This document shows, one piece after another, positions 1 to 6,397 of a stretch of 7,665 nucleotides of DNA. Where the stretch lies: positions 1 through 7,665 of the forward strand of contig SXHE01000488.1 of NCBI GenBank assembly GCA_005773755.1, written 5' to 3'. The translations under genes were made by a program, and so were the position numbers. This stretch comes from Planctomycetia bacterium. GTDB lineage: Bacteria > Planctomycetota > Planctomycetia > Gemmatales > Gemmataceae. Position 1 is the stretch's first letter. Every line of letters begins with the position of its first letter. Under the pieces are notes generated by a model. That model worked only from the letters and a program-made list of their open reading frames with translations. It was not told where the DNA came from and ran no database searches.

Positions 1-502
1 GAAGTCGTTCATCCGACACGTCCCCATCTGGGCCACGCTCATCGGCCTCGAATACCAGGGCGAACAGATCGGCGGCGTCGTGTACGTCCCGGTGTTCGGT
101 ATGACCTACCGCGCGCTTCGGGGTGACGGTGCGTTCCACAACGAGCGCCGCATTCGCGTGTCGGACGTGGGCGCGCTCGGTGACTCGTCGCTGTGCTATT
201 CGAGCATGGGCTGGTTCACCCGCGCCGGCCGCGAGCAGGTGTTCCACGACCTGTACAAGCGGACGAAGCGCCAGCGCGGGCACGGCGACTTCTACGGCTT
301 CGTCCTGGTCGCGGAAGGCGCGGCGGACATCATGGTCGAACACGGGGTGAACCCGTGGGACGTGGCCGCGACGAAGGCCATCGTCGAGGAGGCCGGCGGC
401 ACGTTCACGAGCTGGGCCGGCGCGCCGACCATCCACACACCCGACGTACTCGCCACCAACGGCAAGCTGCACGCGGAGGTGCTCGGCATCCTGCGGGGCT
501 GA
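1..502 (+). CDS. Inositol monophosphatase family phosphatase (HisN-like), C-terminal part
   Basis: The gene is cut by the left edge; the reading frame starts at base 2 and 166 residues are visible. These open with KSFIRHVPIWATLIGLE, which in this family directly follows the metal-binding DPIDGT motif, so the N-terminal third and first metal ligands lie outside. Visible family features are GVVYVPVFGMTYRALRGDGAF (about residues 24-44), the GHGDFYGFVLVAEGAAD stretch (about 93-109) and WDVAATKAIVEEAGG (about 119-133); its Asp is the expected metal ligand. The family removes phosphate from inositol or sugar phosphates or from histidinol phosphate, using Mg2+ in the cytoplasm. The GDFYG and NPWDVAA context resembles the HisN histidinol-phosphatase branch, but substrate cannot be fixed from this part. 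It ends at TGA 500-502. No histidine-biosynthesis neighbour is visible. The family call is firm; the HisN assignment is tentative. Confidence 0.9.
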   Translation, partial: KSFIRHVPIWATLIGLEYQGEQIGGVVYVPVFGMTYRALRGDGAFHNERRIRVSDVGALGDSSLCYSSMGWFTRAGREQVFHDLYKRTKRQRGHGDFYGFVLVAEGAADIMVEHGVNPWDVAATKAIVEEAGGTFTSWAGAPTIHTPDVLATNGKLHAEVLGILRG

Positions 503-516
503 CCGGCCGCGCCGGG

Positions 517-717
517 CTACCCGAAGTGGAAAAACTCAAAATGTAGCACAAGGTATCCTCGTTTGCGTGTCGCGGTCGGTCCGAACGGGCGAACCGTGAG
601 CCCGTTGCACAAGGTCGGCGGGCCGAAGCGGGCGACTCGCGCGCCTGTTACACAACACATCAGCGCTTGAATGTCGCGAGTGGGCGGTTGAAAAGTCCTT
701 GCACAAAAAGTCGTCAT
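517..717 (-). CDS. Possible small ORF, 66 codons, unrecognised
   Basis: I do not recognise this product. It is listed only because three signals line up on the minus strand: a promoter-like site at 767-795, a GGAGG Shine-Dalgarno at 726-730, and an ATG at 715-717 with 8 nt between them. The ORF would end at TAG 517-519. The peptide begins MTTFCARTFQPPTRDIQALM and ends in aromatic residues (LHFEFFHFG). It has five cysteines in 66 residues, no signal peptide and no family motif I know. Codons are far less GC-rich at position three (TTT, TGT, ACT, GTA, ACA are frequent) than in any neighbour, which argues against an ordinary chromosomal gene. It could be an acquired or decaying fragment, a structured RNA, or chance. 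Confidence 0.15.
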   Translation of the reverse strand: MTTFCARTFQPPTRDIQALMCCVTGARVARFGPPTLCNGLTVRPFGPTATRKRGYLVLHFEFFHFG

Positions 718-766
718 CGTAGTGCCCTCCGCGCGCCGTGGCGTCCGCACCACCGCTTCCATTCGT

Positions 767-795
767 ATACTATACGCACTGACACGTGTTGTCAA
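767..795 (-). promoter_or_regulatory. Sigma70-type promoter candidate with two overlapping palindromes
   Basis: On the minus strand a perfect TTGACA (795-790) is followed after 17 nt by TAGTAT (772-767). TATAGT at 774-769, with a 15-nt spacer, is the alternative -10. The -35 is part of TGACACGTGTTGTCA (780-794, outer arms TGACA/TGTCA). The -10 lies within the 13-bp palindrome CGTATACTATACG (764-776). Palindromes over both boxes are the arrangement expected of operators, but no regulator is known here. Transcription would run left, away from the end of the sialidase-like gene, into a region with no clear gene. Confidence 0.4.
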
Positions 796-831
796 CCGTC
801 GTCGGAAGAAAAAAGGCCGACAACCGGGAGG

Positions 832-1812
832 TCACTTCCCCGCGAGCGCCTTAATCGGGGTGCGCAGGAAGAACACGCCGCTGCCGCCGGGTTGCGCCTT
901 GTCGTCGTCGTAGAACACGGTGCCGATGGTGTCCTTGTCGAGCTGCACCGTGCGCGGGCACGCCCGACCGCCGATCGCACGGCCGGGGTTGTAGAACTCC
1001 ACCGCGTGGGCGAAGTCCCACGTCTTCCCGTCGTCGCGCGACACCACGAACCGCCACTTGTTCCCGCCGATACCCTCGCCCAATACCTCGCTGGCGACCA
1101 GATAGCCGTTGTCCAGCCCGACCATGTCGAACCGCCAGCCGTTCTGGGTGATCTTCGGGAACGGCGCGACCTCCTCCCACTTCGCCCCGTCCGCCGTGTA
1201 CCTCCGCCCGGTCCCGCTGACCAGCGTGCCCTTCGGCGTGCGGACGATGGGCACGAGGCCGTGCGGGGTCGTGTCGAAGTCCGTCACCTTCTCCGTTTTG
1301 GGATCGTAGGCGAGTGTGCGGTCGCTGAGCGAGAACATCCACTGGCCCTTCGGCAGTTCGATGAGCGGGTGCCGCACGACGCTGAACTCCTTCGCGTTCA
1401 TTGGGAGCGCTTTGGGCTTGCCCCACGTCTTGCCGTCGTCGGCGCTGACGCTGAACTCGACGTACCGCGACTTCTTGTTGCTGTTGCTCGTGTCGGTGTA
1501 CCACACGTTCCACGCGTGAACGACGCGGCCGTCGCGCAGCGCCGTCAGCGAGCCGGGGTAAATCTCCGTGCGCTCGGTCAGCGCGAACGCTTCCGGCTTG
1601 CTCCACGTCTTGCCGCCGTCCGCGGAGCGCGTCAGTTTCAGGTCGCGGTAGTCGCGCTGGCTGTAGATCACGAGTACGGTGCCCGCCTTCGTGACGCACG
1701 CGGCCGGGTGTATGTGCCCGCTGACGCCGCTGGCGATGCGCACCGGCTTGGGCACGTCGTCGGCCGCGGCGGTGGTGGCGAACAGAGCGAGTACGAGAAC
1801 CGACAGTCGCAT
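832..1812 (-). CDS. Secreted BNR/Asp-box sialidase-like protein
   Basis: This 326-residue protein starts at ATG 1812-1810, where GGAGG (1820-1824) gives a 7-nt spacing; the open frame continues far upstream but only antisense to the next gene. A signal peptide is clear: MRLSVLVLALFATTAAA, with likely cleavage before DD at about residue 18. Three good Asp boxes (SxDxGxTW) lie at residues 63-70 (SADGGKTW), 123-130 (SADDGKTW) and 258-265 (SRDDGKTW). A degenerate one (YTADGAKW) is at 205-212. This is the six-bladed sialidase propeller pattern. The C-terminus (RTVQLDKDTIGTVFYDDD, about 287-304) matches the last blade of bacterial BNR sialidase-like proteins. The FRIP motif of classical GH33 enzymes is not visible, so sialic acid as substrate is unproven; Arg148, Arg283 and Arg287 could be carboxylate-binding. 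It probably acts in the periplasm or outside the cell on glycans. It is divergent from the secreted G8 protein. Confidence 0.88.
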   Translation of the reverse strand: MRLSVLVLALFATTAAADDVPKPVRIASGVSGHIHPAACVTKAGTVLVIYSQRDYRDLKLTRSADGGKTWSKPEAFALTERTEIYPGSLTALRDGRVVHAWNVWYTDTSNSNKKSRYVEFSVSADDGKTWGKPKALPMNAKEFSVVRHPLIELPKGQWMFSLSDRTLAYDPKTEKVTDFDTTPHGLVPIVRTPKGTLVSGTGRRYTADGAKWEEVAPFPKITQNGWRFDMVGLDNGYLVASEVLGEGIGGNKWRFVVSRDDGKTWDFAHAVEFYNPGRAIGGRACPRTVQLDKDTIGTVFYDDDKAQPGGSGVFFLRTPIKALAGK

Positions 1813-1866
1813 GGCAGTACCTCCGGCCAGGGTGACAACACGATACCGCCGCGCGTGCCGGGGTGC

Positions 1867-1985
1867 CACAGGGTTTCCGCCCAGTGCTACGGACGGCGGC
1901 CCCTCCGGGGCGAAGACAGGGGCAGCCACATTCTCCACTTCGCCCGGTAGGGCCGGCTTTCGTAGCACAGGGCGGAACCCCTGTG
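1867..1985. repeat. 119-bp imperfect inverted repeat (palindromic element)
   Basis: The left arm (1867-1915, begins CACAGGGTTTCCGCCC, ends GGGGCGAAG) is matched by the reverse complement of 1938-1985 (begins CACAGGGGTTCCGCCC, ends CGGGCGAAG). By eye about 41 of 49 positions agree, with one single-base gap; the loop is 22 nt. The outer 24 bp differ at only two positions. Because of the symmetry both strands read QGFRPVLR in one frame at the arm, and the opposite arm reads VA(L/Q)GG(N/T)PV. No ORF of its own. The likely identity is a non-autonomous palindromic repeat (REP or MITE-like) inserted between two divergent genes. Confidence 0.8.
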
Positions 1986-2000
1986 TTCGTGAAGTGTGGC

Positions 2001-2029
2001 TTTCAATACCGCGCGCCCGGCGGTACACT
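2001..2029 (+). promoter_or_regulatory. Weak promoter candidate for the G8-domain gene
   Basis: TACACT (2024-2029, 4/6 to TATAAT) follows TTTCAA (2001-2006, 3/6 to TTGACA) with a 17-nt spacer. It lies between the inverted repeat and the GTG start, in the right orientation. The match is poor and could be chance in 90 bp of leader. Confidence 0.18.
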
Positions 2030-2066
2030 TTCCCCATCCCACCTGTTACGAACCCTTCCTGCCAAC

Positions 2067-2070
2067 GGAG
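2067..2070 (+). promoter_or_regulatory. Ribosome binding site deciding the G8 gene start
   Basis: GGAG sits 6 nt before GTG 2077-2079. The frame is open for 27 more codons upstream (from 1996), but that extension would put residues such as HFPHPTCYEP ahead of a perfect signal peptide. The GTG start is therefore preferred. Confidence 0.7.
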
Positions 2071-2076
2071 CCTGCC

Positions 2077-4362
2077 GTGCGATTCGCTACCTCTCTCGCC
2101 GCGCTCGTACTGTTCGCGTCCGGCGCGTTCGCCGCCGACCCTGTGGTCATCAAGTCGCTCAAGGGCGGGTCGTGGTCCGCGCCGACGACATGGGCCGGCG
2201 GCGCGGTGCCGGGGGCCGGGGCCCGCGTGCTCGTCTGCGAGGGCCACACCGTCGTCTACGACGCGAACTCGGACGCGGTGATCCGCGCGATCAACATCAG
2301 CGGCACGCTCATCTTCAACACGGAAAAGGACACCGTGCTGAACGTCGGCCTCATCAAGATTCAGGCCGGCAACGAGTACAGCGAGGAGGGCTTCGACTGC
2401 GACCACGCTGCGCCGAGCGAGAGCAAGGGCGCGCCGCCCGCGCTCGTCGTTGGCAGCAGCGATCACCCGATCAAGAAGACCGCGCGTATTCGCCTGCACC
2501 ACGTCGAAGGGATGAACAAGGAGACGTGCCCGGCCATTGTGTGCTGCGGCGGGCGCATGGACCTGCACGGCCAACCGCTGAGCCGCGCGTGGGTGAAGCT
2601 CGGCGCGCCCGCCAAGATCGGCGACGCCAACGTGACGCTGGCCGATACGGTAACGGGCTGGAAGGTCGGCGACCGGATCATCGTGACCGGCACGCAGACC
2701 CACGGTAACGCCAAGACCGAATCGACCACCGAAGAGCGCGTGATTACGGCAATCGACGGCACGAAGGTCAGCTTCGAGAAGGGGCTGACGATGGCGCACC
2801 TGGGCGACGGCGAGTACCGCGCGGAGGTCGCGAACCTGAGCCGTAACGTCGTGGTCGAGAGTGCGGACCCGGCCGGCGTGCGCGGTCACACGATGTACCA
2901 CAAGGGTTCGAGCGGCGCGCTCTCGTACACCGAGTTCCGGCACCTCGGCAAAAAGGAGATCCTCGGCAAGTACGCGATCCACTTCCACCTGTGTCGCGAC
3001 ACCATGCGCGGCTCGTCGGTCGTCGGCTGTTCGATCTGGGACAGCCACAACCGCTGGGTTACGGTTCACGGCACCGATTACCTCGTGGTCCGCGACAACG
3101 TCGGCTACAAGAGCATCGGGCACGGGTTCTTTCTCGAAGACGGCACCGAGACCTACAACGTGCTCGACCGCAACCTCGCGGTCGGCGCGGTGCGCGGCAA
3201 GCGACTGCCCAAGCAGGTGCTCCCGTTCGACGGAAATGAGGGCGCGGGTTTCTGGTGGACGTGCAGTTTGAACAGCTTCACGCGCAACGTCGCCACCGAG
3301 TGCGACAACTACGGGTTCCGCTACGAGGCCACATCGGGCAGTTCGCTCAAGCTGGTGTTCCCGATCCGCCAGCCGGACGGCTCGCGCAAGAACGTGGACG
3401 TGCGGACGCTGCCGTTCGTCCGGTTCGAGGACAACGAGGTTCACAGCGTTCACGGCTTGTACGGCGTGAACCTGGGCGAGGGCGTCAACCGCGTCGGCCC
3501 GGACGCGGCGCATCCGTTCGTCGTCAAGAACCTGAAAATCTGGGACACGCACTACGGCTTCCGTCCGCAGGTGCCGAACCTGATCGTCGAGAACCTGCAC
3601 ATCCACAAAGTGGCCTACGGCGTGTACCACCCGAACTTCGATGGGCACTACTACAAGAACGTGCTCATCAGCCAGACGAACACGGAGCCGTTCAACCGCG
3701 GGCACGACGACCTGAGCGTGCAGTACGGGCCCCTCGTGGTGGACGGCCTGACGTTCGACGGTTGCCGCAGCGGGGGGATGCCGCTCATCCAGATCAGCGA
3801 CGACAACCCGACGGGCAACGCGGTCACGCACATGCGGAACGTGAAGACCGTGAACTGGACCGACGGCAGCAAGGCGAAGGCGCTGGCGAACCTCGGTGGC
3901 GGCCCGCGGCCCACGCCCAAGAGCGCGAAGGGCGTGCCGATCTACCTCCACGACTTCTTCGGGCCGGGCCGGGTCGCGATGGTGGTGAGTATCAAGTCGG
4001 GCGAGTTCAAGGAGCAACCGAACACGTACCGCGAAGAGAAGAACCTGACCGGCGACCAGTCGCGGGTAGCGGAGGTGAAGGACGTGGCGTTCCCGGCGTT
4101 CCCGAAATTGATCGACGACCTACCGCCGGCCACGATCATCACCAGCATCAGTAAGAAAGACGGCAAGCTGTTCGTTCGCGGGAGCACCATCGACAACGGC
4201 ACCGTGAAGCGCGTGACCGTGAACGGCACCGAGGCGAAAGCGACCGCCGCGAACTTCAGCGAGTGGGAAGCGACGCTCGAGGCCGTGCCGGAAGTGAAGG
4301 CCACGAGCGAAGACGCCGCGGGCAACGTCGAGAAGACGCCGATGGTGGTGAAGGTGAAGTAG
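2077..4362 (+). CDS. Secreted G8-domain / right-handed beta-helix protein (CEMIP/TMEM2-like)
   Basis: This 761-residue protein starts at a GTG. The signal peptide is MRFATSLAALVLFASGAFAA, with cleavage near residue 19 or 20. A G8 domain follows at about residues 28-165: GSWSAPTTWAGGAVPGAGARV, then HTVVYDANSDAVIRAINISGTLIF. G8 domains occur in the animal proteins CEMIP, TMEM2 and PKHD1. A right-handed beta-helix occupies about 255-600. Its core, YAIHFHLCRD (299-308), WVTVHGTDYLVVRDNVGY (327-344) and GHGFFLEDGTETYNVL (348-363), closely resembles the equivalent stretch of CEMIP/TMEM2, as does GAGFWWTCSLNSFTRNVA (389-406). Residues about 683-761 form an Ig-like domain ending KATSEDAAGNVEKTP. CEMIP and TMEM2 are tied to extracellular hyaluronan breakdown; hyaluronidase activity here is inference. 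The protein should act in the periplasm or outside the cell. Architecture is confident, substrate is not. Confidence 0.88.
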   Translation: MRFATSLAALVLFASGAFAADPVVIKSLKGGSWSAPTTWAGGAVPGAGARVLVCEGHTVVYDANSDAVIRAINISGTLIFNTEKDTVLNVGLIKIQAGNEYSEEGFDCDHAAPSESKGAPPALVVGSSDHPIKKTARIRLHHVEGMNKETCPAIVCCGGRMDLHGQPLSRAWVKLGAPAKIGDANVTLADTVTGWKVGDRIIVTGTQTHGNAKTESTTEERVITAIDGTKVSFEKGLTMAHLGDGEYRAEVANLSRNVVVESADPAGVRGHTMYHKGSSGALSYTEFRHLGKKEILGKYAIHFHLCRDTMRGSSVVGCSIWDSHNRWVTVHGTDYLVVRDNVGYKSIGHGFFLEDGTETYNVLDRNLAVGAVRGKRLPKQVLPFDGNEGAGFWWTCSLNSFTRNVATECDNYGFRYEATSGSSLKLVFPIRQPDGSRKNVDVRTLPFVRFEDNEVHSVHGLYGVNLGEGVNRVGPDAAHPFVVKNLKIWDTHYGFRPQVPNLIVENLHIHKVAYGVYHPNFDGHYYKNVLISQTNTEPFNRGHDDLSVQYGPLVVDGLTFDGCRSGGMPLIQISDDNPTGNAVTHMRNVKTVNWTDGSKAKALANLGGGPRPTPKSAKGVPIYLHDFFGPGRVAMVVSIKSGEFKEQPNTYREEKNLTGDQSRVAEVKDVAFPAFPKLIDDLPPATIITSISKKDGKLFVRGSTIDNGTVKRVTVNGTEAKATAANFSEWEATLEAVPEVKATSEDAAGNVEKTPMVVKVK

Positions 4363-4370
4363 CAAGCGGA

Positions 4371-4515
4371 AGAGGATTCACCACAAAGGCACAGAGAACA
4401 CAGAAGAAGACAACAGCAGAGATCGTGCAGAAGAGTGTGTTGATAACACCGCGCCGCCTTGGTCTCTGCTTTCTGCCTTCCTCTGTGTTCTTTGTGCCTT
4501 TGTGGTGAATCCTCT
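4371..4515. repeat. 145-bp hairpin repeat element
   Basis: The left arm 4371-4409 (begins AGAGGATTCACCACAAAGGC) pairs with 4477-4515 over 39 bp with two mismatches. After a poorly paired stretch, pairing resumes between AGCAGAGA (4415-4422) and TCTCTGCT (4463-4470), giving arms of about 52 nt. The 40-nt loop carries its own 5-bp hairpin (GTGTT 4437-4441 with AACAC 4445-4449). The element starts 9 bp after the G8 stop and ends 7 bp before the kinase Shine-Dalgarno. It encodes nothing evident. No clear target-site duplication was found; CGGA occurs near both ends (4367-4370 and 4521-4524) but not at the arm boundary on the right. From memory, palindromes with an ACCACAAAGGCACA core are widespread in environmental bacterial genomes. 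A mobile palindromic element that may also stop G8 transcription fits best. Confidence 0.85.
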
Positions 4516-4521
4516 GACTTC

Positions 4522-4526
4522 GGAGG
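4522..4526 (+). promoter_or_regulatory. Ribosome binding site of the P-loop kinase gene
   Basis: GGAGG lies 6 nt before GTG 4533-4535 and fixes that start, which also places the Walker A at residue 7 as the family requires. It lies just outside the 4371-4515 hairpin, so the element does not bury it. Confidence 0.75.
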
Positions 4527-4532
4527 GGTAGC

Positions 4533-5048
4533 GTGCTGATCGTGATGGCCGGGCTGCCGGGAACAGGGAAGAGTACGCTCGCGACCCGGCTCGCGCTTGC
4601 CCTCGGCGGGGTGGTGCTCTCGAAGGACGTGGTGCGCGCCGCGATGTTCCCCGCGAACACCACCGATTTCACCGCGGAGCAAGACGACGTGGCGATGAAC
4701 GCGGTGTACGCTGCCGCCGCGTACCTGCTCACCGCGAACCCGGCGCGGCCGGTGCTCATCGACGGCCGCACGTACTGCAAACCCGGTCAGATCGACGTTC
4801 CGCTCACGCTCGCCGGTTGGCTCGAACTGCCGGTGCGCGTGGTCGAGTGCGCGTGCGCCGACGAGGTCGCCCGCGCGCGAATCGCGGCCGACGCCGGAAC
4901 GCACCTCGCCGAGAACCGCACGCCGGAACTGCACGCCCGCGCGAAGGCCGCCGCCGTTGCGCTCGAAGTGCCGCGCCTCACCCTCGATACTGGGGCGCAC
5001 GCGCCGGACGTGTGTGCGGCGCGTGCGCTCGACTACCTACGCCAGTAA
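4533..5048 (+). CDS. Small AAA_33-type P-loop kinase, substrate unknown
   Basis: This 171-residue protein starts at GTG. The Walker A is GLPGTGKST at residues 7-15, directly after a first beta strand (MLIVMA), so there is no N-terminal extension. LSKDVVRAAMF (29-39) matches the S-x-D-x-x-R element of small-molecule and zeta-toxin-like kinases, with Asp32 and Arg35 in the usual substrate-binding positions. RPVLIDGRTYCKP (72-84) is the second core strand with its acidic residue. DEVARARIAAD (110-120) looks like the arginine-bearing lid, and ENRTPELHARAK (127-138) has the family's post-lid pattern. These soluble cytoplasmic enzymes transfer phosphate from ATP to a small molecule or nucleotide sugar. 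Its length (about 170) is usual for the stand-alone form. No antitoxin-like gene is adjacent, so a toxin role is unsupported. It shares direction with the PQQ-like gene 36 bp downstream. Confidence 0.8.
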   Translation: MLIVMAGLPGTGKSTLATRLALALGGVVLSKDVVRAAMFPANTTDFTAEQDDVAMNAVYAAAAYLLTANPARPVLIDGRTYCKPGQIDVPLTLAGWLELPVRVVECACADEVARARIAADAGTHLAENRTPELHARAKAAAVALEVPRLTLDTGAHAPDVCAARALDYLRQ

Positions 5049-5052
5049 TTCC

Positions 5053-5068
5053 AAGCCGCTTGCGGCTT
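5053..5068 (+). other. Short CTTG-loop hairpin between kinase and PQQ-like genes
   Basis: AAGCCG (5053-5058) and CGGCTT (5063-5068) form a perfect 6-bp stem around CTTG, a stable tetraloop sequence. It starts 4 bp after the kinase TAA and ends 6 bp before the AGGAG (5075-5079) of the next gene. There is no T-tract, so it is not a standard terminator. It may be an mRNA processing or stability element, or chance. Confidence 0.35.
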
Positions 5069-5084
5069 CGCATCAGGAGTTCCC

Positions 5085-6389
5085 ATGTCGCGCTTCCTGG
5101 CCTGTGCCCTTACCCTCGCGCTCTCGACCTCGGCGCTCGCCAACTGGCCGCACTGGCGCGGGCCGAACGCCGACGGCTCCGCGCCCGACGCCGACCCGCC
5201 CACCAGGTGGGACGCGGACACCAACATCAAGTGGAAGACCCCGCTGGTGGGGAAGGGGAGCGCCACGCCCATCGTCTGGGGCGACCGCGTCTTCGTCGTC
5301 ACCGCAGTGAAGACGGACCGGATCGCGAAGGCTGACGAACTGCCGAAGGTCGATCCCAAGTTCAACGTGAAGACCGACCCGCCCAAGAACTACTACAAGT
5401 TCCTCGTGCTGTGCTTCGACCGCGCGAGCGGCAAGAAGCAATGGGAGAAGACCGCGGCCGAGATGGTTCCGCACGAGGGCACGCACGAGACGCACTCCTA
5501 CGCCGCCGGCTCGCCCACGACCGACGGCAAGTTGCTGTACGTCTCGTTTGGCTCGTTCGGCACCTACGCCTACGACTTCGACGGCAACCTGAAGTGGAGC
5601 CGCATCGACCTGGGTCGGATGCACACGCGCCTCGGCTGGGGCGAGGCGGTTACGCCCGTCGTGGCCGGCGGCGCGCTGCTGCTGAACTACGATCAGGAAG
5701 TCGACTCCAAGCTGATCTGTTTGGACACTTCCAACGGCAAAACCAAGTGGGAAACCAAGCGCGACGAGAAGACGACTTGGTCGACGCCGCTGGTTGTTGA
5801 CCATGCGGGTAAAATGCAGGTAGTCACCAACGGCACGACTCGCGTGCGCAGCTACGACCTCGCGACCGGCGAGATCGTGTGGCAGGTCGCGGGCATGACG
5901 GTGAACCCCATTCCGTCGCCGCTGCGCCTCGGCGATTCCGTGATTTGCGTCAGCGGGTATCGCGGCGCGGCGGCGGTGTCGGTGCCGCTGGCCTCGAAGG
6001 GCGACCTCGCGGACAAGGGGAAGGTGAATTGGCGGTACGCGGCCGGCACGCCGTATGTGCCGTCGCCCGTTCTCGTCGGCGACAACCTGTACTTCACCTC
6101 GACCAACGAGGCGCTGCTGACGATCCTGAACGCGAAGACCGGCAAGGCGGTGGTCGAGAAGGAGCGGCTGCCGCAGGCGAAGAACTTCTACGCCTCGCCG
6201 ATCGCCGCCGCCGGCCGCGTGTACTTCGTGGACCGGACCGGCACCACGATTGTTGTCAAATCTGGAGAGACCGTAGACGTACTCTCTGTGAACAAGCTGA
6301 ACGACCCGATCGACGCCTCGCCCGTGGCGGTCGGCAAGCAGTTGTTCCTGCGGGGCGAAAAGTATCTGTACTGCATCGAGACGAAGTGA
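5085..6389 (+). CDS. Secreted PQQ-like beta-propeller repeat protein
   Basis: This 434-residue protein starts at ATG with AGGAG (5075-5079) 5 nt upstream. The signal peptide is MSRFLACALTLALSTSALA, cleaved before NW at residue 20. The mature N-terminus, NWPHWRGPNADGSAPDADPP followed by GKGSATPIVWGDRVFV, is the hallmark opening of a very large planctomycete family. Tryptophan-docking-type blade repeats are visible: CFDRASGKKQW (110-120), CLDTSNGKTKW (212-222), SYDLATGEIVW (256-266) and a degraded ILNAKTGKAVV (347-357). This predicts an eight-bladed-type propeller resembling quinoprotein dehydrogenases and BamB. The family often lacks cofactor and calcium ligands, so binding or scaffolding is as likely as dehydrogenase activity. 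No haem c motif (CxxCH) is present. It acts in the periplasm or on the surface. Similar proteins are sometimes labelled BamB, but no outer-membrane assembly context is seen here. Confidence 0.88.
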   Translation: MSRFLACALTLALSTSALANWPHWRGPNADGSAPDADPPTRWDADTNIKWKTPLVGKGSATPIVWGDRVFVVTAVKTDRIAKADELPKVDPKFNVKTDPPKNYYKFLVLCFDRASGKKQWEKTAAEMVPHEGTHETHSYAAGSPTTDGKLLYVSFGSFGTYAYDFDGNLKWSRIDLGRMHTRLGWGEAVTPVVAGGALLLNYDQEVDSKLICLDTSNGKTKWETKRDEKTTWSTPLVVDHAGKMQVVTNGTTRVRSYDLATGEIVWQVAGMTVNPIPSPLRLGDSVICVSGYRGAAAVSVPLASKGDLADKGKVNWRYAAGTPYVPSPVLVGDNLYFTSTNEALLTILNAKTGKAVVEKERLPQAKNFYASPIAAAGRVYFVDRTGTTIVVKSGETVDVLSVNKLNDPIDASPVAVGKQLFLRGEKYLYCIETK

Positions 6390-6397
6390 CCCACGTA

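Larger units (their letters stand above)
503..831. other. 329-bp intergenic region without a convincing gene
   Basis: This gap lies between the phosphatase stop and the stop of the leftward sialidase-like gene. Its third-position GC bias is much weaker than in the neighbours. It holds a 7-bp stem with a 9-nt loop (AACGGGC 584-590 with GCCCGTT 600-606). A second inverted repeat pairs ACTCGCG 635-641 with CGCGAGT 675-681. An imperfect stem lies at 798-824 just past the sialidase stop (GTCGTCGG with CCGACAAC, one C-A mismatch, A-rich loop on the plus strand). That stem has no T-tail, so I do not call it an intrinsic terminator. GCACAAGGT occurs twice (546-554 and 607-615), with a partial third copy at 701. 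A leftward promoter-like site and a weak ORF are listed separately. Confidence 0.6.

Noticed and set aside
546..708. GCACAAGGT repeats (546-554, 607-615, partial at 701) as plasmid iterons or a CRISPR-like array
   Set aside because: Only two full copies, uneven spacing and no replication or Cas gene nearby; chance or decay is sufficient.
798..824. Hairpin after the sialidase-like stop as an intrinsic terminator
   Set aside because: The T-run lies in the loop rather than after the stem, and the stem contains a mismatch.
667..1950. 427-codon rightward open frame over the sialidase-like gene
   Set aside because: It is antisense to a well-supported gene, has low-complexity Arg/Val/Ala-rich product and no family features.
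1813..4017. Very long leftward open frame continuing upstream of the sialidase-like start (over 1,000 codons in total)
   Set aside because: It is antisense to the G8 gene and arises from the high GC content. A signal peptide and GGAGG place the true start at 1812.
3255..4154. 299-codon rightward frame inside the G8 gene
   Set aside because: Shifted-frame shadow with Arg/Pro/Gln-rich product; the G8 frame has continuous homology across this stretch.
4533..5048. Zeta-toxin type toxin-antitoxin system
   Set aside because: The kinase has the shared P-loop fold, but no small antitoxin gene is adjacent and the 4363-4532 gap is filled by a repeat element.
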